From Palsa-1150 sp036490515 (GTDB lineage Bacteria; Myxococcota_A; Polyangia; Polyangiales; Polyangiaceae): a stretch of DNA of 64,000 bases. The position numbers and the translations under genes were made by a program. The notes below the pieces were generated by a model. That model was not told the origin of the DNA and searched no databases. It was given only the letters and a program-made list of their open reading frames with translations. Positions 58,846 through 64,000 of this stretch are shown piece after piece (positions within the stretch are counted from its first letter, which is position 1; the number at the start of each line of letters is the position of its first letter). The DNA lies in contig DASXDU010000038.1 of NCBI GenBank assembly GCA_036490515.1, forward strand, positions 62,001-126,000. Direction: 5' to 3'.

Positions 58846-60675
58846 CTAGCTGCCCTGCACGACCTGGCCCTGCGGGACGAGGATCATCGCCTTCTGCGCG
58901 GGGACGTTCACCTGGAGGTTCGCGCTGCCGTCGGAGGCGTACGTCGCCTGCGCCGGATCGAGAACGTCGACGAACGTCGTGCCGGGCGGCGCGCTCGTCT
59001 GGAGCACGGAGCCCCCGTTCGAGGTCGAGCTCGTCTTGAAGCCGTTCGTGTTGAGGACGACGAGGGCGTACGCGTTCGCGCCAGCGTCCCCGCCGGCGCG
59101 CTCGAAGGCGAAGATCCCGGCGTCGTCCTCCTGGCCGACGTGCGGGCTCGACCAGACGACCTTCGTGTCGCCGCGGCGGAGCGCCACGTACGCCCGGCGG
59201 ATGCCGGCGAGGTTCGCGATGTGCGCGAACGTGTCGCCGGTGGTCGGCATCCCCGTCGTCCAGAGTACCTCGCGGTTTGCGGGGTCGTTGCCGCCCGAGA
59301 ACTCCTGCTCCGTCCCGTAGTAGAGGTCGGGGATGCCGTCCTCGGTGAAGAGGAGCGTGAGCGCGTTGCGCAGCGCTGCGACGTCCCCGTTCGAGTTGAA
59401 GAGGAAGCGGGGCACGTCGTGGTTGTCGATGAAGTTGACGAGCGCCTTGTAGGGCGGGATGCCGATGCCGTTGTCCTGCGGCGTCGTCCCGAAGTCGGTC
59501 TGCTTCAGGTTCCAGAGGTTCTCGATCTGGTCTGTCCCCTGCGCAGAGGCGGGGTCGTGCGCGTTCTCGAAGACGTTCTGGTACACGATGAACGCCTGCG
59601 AGAAGTAAAAGACGCTGTCGAGCGACCCCGGCATCGTGTAGCTGCCGATGAGCTGATCGTTGCCGTCGAAAGCCTCTCCGAACATGAGGAAGTCGTTCTT
59701 GCCCTCGGCCGCGAGGCGCGTGCGAGTGTTGCCGGCGAAGACGGGCCAGAAGTCGCTCTCGACGTGCTTGATCGTGTCGATGCGGTAGCCGTCGAAGTCG
59801 ACCTTCTCGACCCACTTCGCGAACGAGTCGACGAGCGTCGCCCGCACCTCGGGGAGCTCCGTGGCGAGGTCCTTGAGGCCGCCGGTGAAGTCGCCGAGCG
59901 TCCGCTGCTCGACGTCGTCGAAGTTCTCGATGTGGCCGAAGCCGTGGTACGCGGCGGCCGTAGCGAGGATACCCGGCTGCGGCGGGAGCCGGTTGATGCT
60001 CGGGTCGTCGAAGAAGAGGATCGGCGCGCGGCCGGACTGGCCCTCCTGGCTGAACGAGAGGACGCCCCCCGCCTGCCAGGGAGGGTCGTACTCGCTCACC
60101 TGCAGGACCGGGTCGTCGGGGTTGCCGCTGCCGTTGACGTAGTCGTCGGGCCGTCCGTTCCGGTTGATGTCGTAGAAGAAGACCTGGCCCATGTGGTTGC
60201 ACACGATGTCGAGGACGACCTTCATCCCGCGATCGTGTGCGTGCGCGACCATCGACCGGAGGGCCGCGAGGTCGCCGAAGTGGGGGTTGACCTGCGTGAG
60301 GTCCTGCTGCCAGTAGCCGTGGTAGGCGTCGATGTCCGCGTCGCTGTCGACGTTCTGGACGATGGGGGAAATCCAGAGCGTCGTCACGCCGAGCGCCTGC
60401 AAGTAGTCGAGGTGATCTTCCACGCCCTGCCAGTCGCCGCCCTGGTACTGCCCGAGCGACCCCGGCTCGACGTTGAAGTCGTTGTTCACGTCCCCGTCGG
60501 AGAAGCGGTCGACGATGAGCTGGTAGATGACCTCGTCGCGCCAGTCCTGGACGTGCGTGGCGAGCTCGGGCTGCTGCCCGTCGGCCGGGACCTGGACGCA
60601 CCCCGCCTCGGGCGTCGCGGCCGCGGCGCAGGCGAGGAGCAGCGGAAAAGCGCAGTGTGCGTGCTTCATGCGCAT
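58846..60675 (-). CDS. Exported alpha-amylase-family glycosidase (GH13)
   Basis: The 609-residue precursor has an N-terminal signal (HCAFPLLLACAAAA). A lipoprotein Cys at 16 or a signal cut before Cys26 are both possible. All four GH13 regions are visible: VVLDIVCNH (I), GYRIDTIKH with nucleophile Asp300 (II), FGEAF with acid/base Glu334 (III) and FIDNHD (IV). A C-terminal beta domain (about 500-609) follows the barrel. It probably cleaves alpha-1,4 linkages in starch-derived oligosaccharides. Starts 7 bases after the LamB-type porin gene. Alternative ATG start two codons downstream. Confidence 0.94.
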   Translation of the reverse strand: MRMKHAHCAFPLLLACAAAATPEAGCVQVPADGQQPELATHVQDWRDEVIYQLIVDRFSDGDVNNDFNVEPGSLGQYQGGDWQGVEDHLDYLQALGVTTLWISPIVQNVDSDADIDAYHGYWQQDLTQVNPHFGDLAALRSMVAHAHDRGMKVVLDIVCNHMGQVFFYDINRNGRPDDYVNGSGNPDDPVLQVSEYDPPWQAGGVLSFSQEGQSGRAPILFFDDPSINRLPPQPGILATAAAYHGFGHIENFDDVEQRTLGDFTGGLKDLATELPEVRATLVDSFAKWVEKVDFDGYRIDTIKHVESDFWPVFAGNTRTRLAAEGKNDFLMFGEAFDGNDQLIGSYTMPGSLDSVFYFSQAFIVYQNVFENAHDPASAQGTDQIENLWNLKQTDFGTTPQDNGIGIPPYKALVNFIDNHDVPRFLFNSNGDVAALRNALTLLFTEDGIPDLYYGTEQEFSGGNDPANREVLWTTGMPTTGDTFAHIANLAGIRRAYVALRRGDTKVVWSSPHVGQEDDAGIFAFERAGGDAGANAYALVVLNTNGFKTSSTSNGGSVLQTSAPPGTTFVDVLDPAQATYASDGSANLQVNVPAQKAMILVPQGQVVQGS

Positions 60676-60682
60676 GGGAACC

Positions 60683-62269
60683 TCAGGGATACGAAGACGA
60701 GTTGAACCACCACTCGGCGCCGAGGCCGAGGAAGTGCGAAACGGAACGCTGGCTGAAGACGTCCGCGGCCGGATAGAGCTGCTCGCGCGTCGCGTCGTTG
60801 CGCGCCGTAACCGCGTAGATGATGCGGAGCTGCGGGCGCTTGTACGACCCGCGACCGCTCGGCGAGAAGTAGGGCATGACCCCCCCGCGCCACTCGCTCG
60901 CGACGAGAGGCTGGTCCGTGTTCGGGTCGAGCATCGCGAAGCGCCGCGCCTCGAACGCCCCCTCGAGGGCCACGCCCCAGTGCTGCCCGACGAAGATCTG
61001 CGGGCGCACGGCGAGGATGCCCTCGTCGTACTTCTGCGAGGTGGTCGGAGACGGATCGCCGTCGCGGAACGAGCGGAGGTAGCCGCCGACGAGAAGCCCG
61101 AACGCGCCGAGCTCGTAGTTCGCGCCGAGCGCGAGGAGGGTCTCCTTCGAGCCGCGCGTGGTGCGGTCGTTCGCGAAGGTGAGCGGCACGGCGAGTGGGT
61201 CGTAGGCGGCGATGCCCTCGGCGTGGCGGAAGAAGAGCTGCACGAAGGTGTCGCGCTGCCCGGTCCAGTACGCGACCTCCGTCCCGGCGAGCCACCCCGT
61301 GTCGGCGGGAAGCCCGTACTGCACGTTCGGGTTCACGGTGGTGTCGGTGTAGACGCCCGCGGAGATCTCCTGCGCCTCGCCGTACACGACCACCTTGAAG
61401 CCGTCCTTCAGCTGGTCGTTCGGGTGCTTGAACAGGTGCGTCAGCTTGAGCGTCTCGATCGTCCGCGGCCGGTCGAGCGTCGTGACGTTCTCGGCCCCGG
61501 GCCCCGTCTGCCCCGCGAGGAAGTTCGGGATCGGCGCGGGGATCTGCTCGTACTGGTACGTGGAGTCGAGGCGCTGCATGCCGACGTGCGCGGCGACGTC
61601 CGTCTCGTCCGAGCGCCAGCGGAAGCGGTACCCGACGCCGCCTCCGACGGTGTTCTGGTTGTCGAGCGGCCACCAGTCGAGGAGATAGATGTCGTCGCCG
61701 CGGTACATGCGTGAGCCGACCCAGAGCGTGAGATCGTCGTAGCTGGCCTGTGCATAGAGGTTGCGGATGGCTATGGCCTGCGCCTGGTCGCCCGAGAAGT
61801 GGAAGAACGGCGGGAAGAAGCCGAGCGTCCAGACGACCTTGGTGGTGATGCTCGGCGTGAACCGGTCCTCCCGGCGCAGCTCGAGCTCCGCGTAGCTGTC
61901 CTCGTCGATGCGGTCGCCGTGAGCGATGACGTTCGCGTCGCGCCCCGTGCCGCCCTGCAGGTCGCTCGCCGTGACCACGCGCCCGTACGAGCCAAACTCG
62001 AAGTGGCCGGTGTCCCCGGGGATGGGCGGCAGCGCGATCGGCGTGGACGGCGCGACCGGTGCGGGCGTCGACGGTGCCATCGGCGCCGGCGTCGCCGGGC
62101 TCGCAGTCGCGGGCATTGCCGTCGGAGCCGCCGGCGGAACCATGGGGGCCACGGGAGCCGGAGCGAGAGGAGCCGGCGGCGGGGGCGCAGGAGGCTCGTC
62201 TGCCAGGGCGGGCACGGACAGGGTGAGGAGGATCAGCGCCGCAGCGCCGCAGAGGAGGAGGTTTCGCAT
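60683..62269 (-). CDS. Maltoporin/LamB-like carbohydrate porin
   Basis: The 528-residue precursor has the signal peptide LLLCGAAALILLTLSVPALA and then a Pro/Ala-rich periplasmic spacer (about 25-85). The barrel starts with FEFGSYGRVVTASDLQGG, equivalent to the SYxRxG start of LamB. Further barrel features are SYAELELRREDRF, LWVGSRMYRGDDIYLLDWWPLDNQN (matches the LamB WxGxRxYxRxD pattern), and aromatic greasy-slide residues. It ends LGAEWWFNSSSYP. It would admit maltodextrins through the outer membrane. Located between the two glycosidases, 10 bases after GH15. Confidence 0.88.
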   Translation of the reverse strand: MRNLLLCGAAALILLTLSVPALADEPPAPPPPAPLAPAPVAPMVPPAAPTAMPATASPATPAPMAPSTPAPVAPSTPIALPPIPGDTGHFEFGSYGRVVTASDLQGGTGRDANVIAHGDRIDEDSYAELELRREDRFTPSITTKVVWTLGFFPPFFHFSGDQAQAIAIRNLYAQASYDDLTLWVGSRMYRGDDIYLLDWWPLDNQNTVGGGVGYRFRWRSDETDVAAHVGMQRLDSTYQYEQIPAPIPNFLAGQTGPGAENVTTLDRPRTIETLKLTHLFKHPNDQLKDGFKVVVYGEAQEISAGVYTDTTVNPNVQYGLPADTGWLAGTEVAYWTGQRDTFVQLFFRHAEGIAAYDPLAVPLTFANDRTTRGSKETLLALGANYELGAFGLLVGGYLRSFRDGDPSPTTSQKYDEGILAVRPQIFVGQHWGVALEGAFEARRFAMLDPNTDQPLVASEWRGGVMPYFSPSGRGSYKRPQLRIIYAVTARNDATREQLYPAADVFSQRSVSHFLGLGAEWWFNSSSYP

Positions 62270-62279
62270 CGGTGATCGT

Positions 62280-64000
62280 TCAGGGCTGGCCGCCGGAGAT
62301 ACCCGGGTTGGTCGTGGAGCGGCGCTTTCTTCGCAGCAGGAGGAGCAAGGCCGGCGAGAGGAGAGCCACGACGCTGCCGGAGGTACGCGTGCCAGCCTCC
62401 GAGCAGCCGCACCCACCGCTCGACCCCGCGGAGTGGCCCGCGCCCGCGTCGGGGCCCGAACCGCCGTTTGCGCCGCCATCGGCGGGCGCGGCGCCGCCGT
62501 CCGCCTGCCCGGCATCGGCGTGCCCGGCATCGACCGGTACGCCTGCGTCCACCGGGGCGCTGCCGTCCGGACCCGCATCCCCCACGCCACCCGGCTCGGC
62601 GGCGTAGTCGCCGCATGCGGGCGATCCGGCCTTCCCGCGGTCGTAAAGCGCGAGGAGGTACGCGCCCGCGCCGAACCCGACCATGGGGGACTGCCCGGCG
62701 TAGTCGGCGGTCGTGGGGTCGTGGAGCTCGGAGAGCTCGCCGTAGTTGTCGCTGGCCTGCGCGACGTTCCAGCCGAAGAGGGACGCCTGGTACGCGGGAT
62801 CGCCGTGGAGCTCGAGGGCGCGCTCCGCGCGGAGATCGATGAAGACCCACTCGTTCGACGAGTACCAGTCGCCGGCGTCGCTCCGCATGAAGCCGCGGCC
62901 GCTCGCGGGGACGAGCCCCTCCTCGATCGCGGTGAGCGTGGCGCCCGCGGTGGCGCGTGTCGGGTCGACGAGGCCCATCCCGATGGCCTCGAGCGTGGCG
63001 GCGTCGAGCCAGCCGGTGCCCGCAGCGAGCGCCTCGGTGCTCTGCCCGAGCGCCCCGCTCGGAGCGCGAAGGTTGGGCAGGAGCGCGTCGCGCGACTTCT
63101 GGCCCGCGGCGAGGTACGGCGCGACGTCATTCGCGTCACCGGCCGCGTTCGCGAGGCGGGACGCGGCGCAGAGGCCGTTCGCGGCCGTGATCGTCGTGTA
63201 CGCGAAGTGCTTCTGCTGCCCGTCCCAGTGAACCTCCCAGATCGACGAGTCGGGCGCGACGAGACCGGAGGGCTCCTGGAGCTTCACGAGGACGTCGGCG
63301 ACCTTCGCCTTCACGGTGGGCCACCACTGGGCGAGGGACGCCGTGTCGCCGCTCGCCGCGACGTACTGATCGAGCTCCCAGAGGAAGAGCCCGAAGCCGT
63401 CGAACTCGATGTTGGGCCCGTCGGCGTTGGAGTCGCTCCACTCGGTGCCGTCGCCGTAGTACCGGACGACGCTGATCTGGTAGGGCGCCCCGACGTACTG
63501 CTGGTAGCTCCCGACCTGCGCCTGCATCTGGAACTCGATGGCCGCCTTGGCCTCCGCCAGGTGCCCGCTCCGCACCAGCCCGACGACGGCGTACGCCATG
63601 TCGCGGACCCACGCGATGTTCCACGCTCCAGGCGCGACGCTCGCGAGCAGCTGCCCCTGCCCCCCGCCCGGCTCGGCGACCTGTCCCATGCGCAGCACCA
63701 CCTGCGCCTGCGCCGCGACCGCCGCCTCCGTGTCGCTCGCCCCTGGCGGCGCCGCATGCGTCCACACCTGCCACGCCGCGACCTCGTCCGAGAGCACCTG
63801 GTCCGCCGTTCGCCCCGCGAGCCACGTCCGCGCGCGGCCCATCGCGGCCGCCCCGTTCGCGTCGGGCGCCAGGATCGTGACCCAGCCCGCCCATGCGTGC
63901 GCGCCCGTCGCGGGCGACCCGAGGCTGTCCTGGAGGCCCGCCACCGCATCGTTCGTCGCGCCGCCGCTGCTCGCGTCGTCGGCCAGGTTCGAGCCCGCCT
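62280..64000 (-). CDS. Glucoamylase-like GH15 enzyme with MYXO-CTERM tail (5' end outside window)
   Basis: The frame is open to the right edge, so the N-terminus is missing; about 570 residues are visible. The (alpha/alpha)6 barrel motifs are AWNIAWVRDMAYAVVGLVRSG, GPNIEFDGFGLFLWEL, WEVHWDGQQKHFAYTT and YSSNEWVFIDLRAE. Glucoamylases release glucose from the non-reducing ends of starch. After residue ~465 of the visible part comes an Asp/Ala/Gly-rich spacer, then GCGCSEAG, a hydrophobic run (VVALLSPALLLLL) and RRKRR. This is the MYXO-CTERM sorting pattern, so the enzyme is probably displayed at the cell surface. First gene of the starch operon. Confidence 0.9.
   Translation of the reverse strand, partial: AGSNLADDASSGGATNDAVAGLQDSLGSPATGAHAWAGWVTILAPDANGAAAMGRARTWLAGRTADQVLSDEVAAWQVWTHAAPPGASDTEAAVAAQAQVVLRMGQVAEPGGGQGQLLASVAPGAWNIAWVRDMAYAVVGLVRSGHLAEAKAAIEFQMQAQVGSYQQYVGAPYQISVVRYYGDGTEWSDSNADGPNIEFDGFGLFLWELDQYVAASGDTASLAQWWPTVKAKVADVLVKLQEPSGLVAPDSSIWEVHWDGQQKHFAYTTITAANGLCAASRLANAAGDANDVAPYLAAGQKSRDALLPNLRAPSGALGQSTEALAAGTGWLDAATLEAIGMGLVDPTRATAGATLTAIEEGLVPASGRGFMRSDAGDWYSSNEWVFIDLRAERALELHGDPAYQASLFGWNVAQASDNYGELSELHDPTTADYAGQSPMVGFGAGAYLLALYDRGKAGSPACGDYAAEPGGVGDAGPDGSAPVDAGVPVDAGHADAGQADGGAAPADGGANGGSGPDAGAGHSAGSSGGCGCSEAGTRTSGSVVALLSPALLLLLRRKRRSTTNPGISGGQP

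Overview
This is a very GC-rich chromosomal window (roughly 70% G+C by eye) that reads as Myxococcota, most likely Polyangia (Polyangium/Sorangium/Labilithrix-like). The support is three membrane-anchored Hanks-type Ser/Thr kinases, a PP2C phosphatase, tandem FHA and PilZ proteins, TPR and delta-60 lipoproteins, and a surface glucoamylase ending in a MYXO-CTERM-type tail. The gene content is mostly housekeeping. I see no prophage, transposase, CRISPR array or rRNA.

Layout. 0-8 kb: the end of a metallopeptidase-like gene, RNase HI, then a plus-strand run of gpmI, kinase, LysM protein, kinase and a formylglycine-generating-enzyme-like lipoprotein. 8-16.5 kb: an arginine cluster. argH-argF-gluQ (minus) diverge from argG (plus), which converges on argC and an argJ-argB gene FUSION (minus). 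argD is not in the window. 16.5-20 kb: a small membrane protein, a degenerate HtrA-like protein, PP2C phosphatase, and an ECF sigma factor with a small membrane partner, then tRNA-Gln(UUG). 20-30 kb: envelope lipoproteins, an AsmA-like protein, a TPR/kinase pair and a coiled-coil protein with a nuclease-like motif. 30-39 kb: a tightly overlapped recC-recB-recD operon. 39-44 kb: tRNA-Ser(GCU), a protein with a histone-H1-like tail, an ABC transporter and the SRP RNA gene. 44-58 kb: an RNase E/G with a huge disordered insert in its S1 domain, PilZ, Fe-SOD, a Nudix/NrtR-like protein coupled to a divergent nicotinate phosphoribosyltransferase, an outer-membrane protein, ArsA-like ATPase, RNase J coupled to a CHAD protein, cyclophilin, a zinc-ribbon/FHA protein, a Nudix protein with a broken Nudix box, and SppA. 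58-64 kb: a starch/maltodextrin operon of glucoamylase (running off the right edge), LamB-type porin and GH13 amylase, with sppA behind it.

Non-coding structure. The most striking feature is a family of ~150-bp imperfect palindromes: five full copies and one half copy, with ~35-bp terminal inverted repeats. They lie mainly between convergent genes. Two copies bracket a 42-bp-period minisatellite between argG and argJB, one of these supplies the argG stop codon, and a third copy borders a second, degenerate 42-bp-period array. A partial duplication of the tRNA-Gln 3' end, a long dyad between argH and argG, and a perfect inverted repeat in front of sodB are also visible.

How the genes work together. 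The arginine genes cover acetyl-cycle ornithine synthesis (ArgC, ArgJ-ArgB) and its conversion to arginine (ArgF, ArgG, ArgH). Kinases, phosphatase, FHA and PilZ proteins form a signalling complement. RNase E/G, RNase J and RNase HI cover RNA turnover, and RecBCD handles DNA ends. GH15, LamB and GH13 form a polysaccharide uptake and breakdown module. All function calls rest on motif recognition by eye; no database search was possible.
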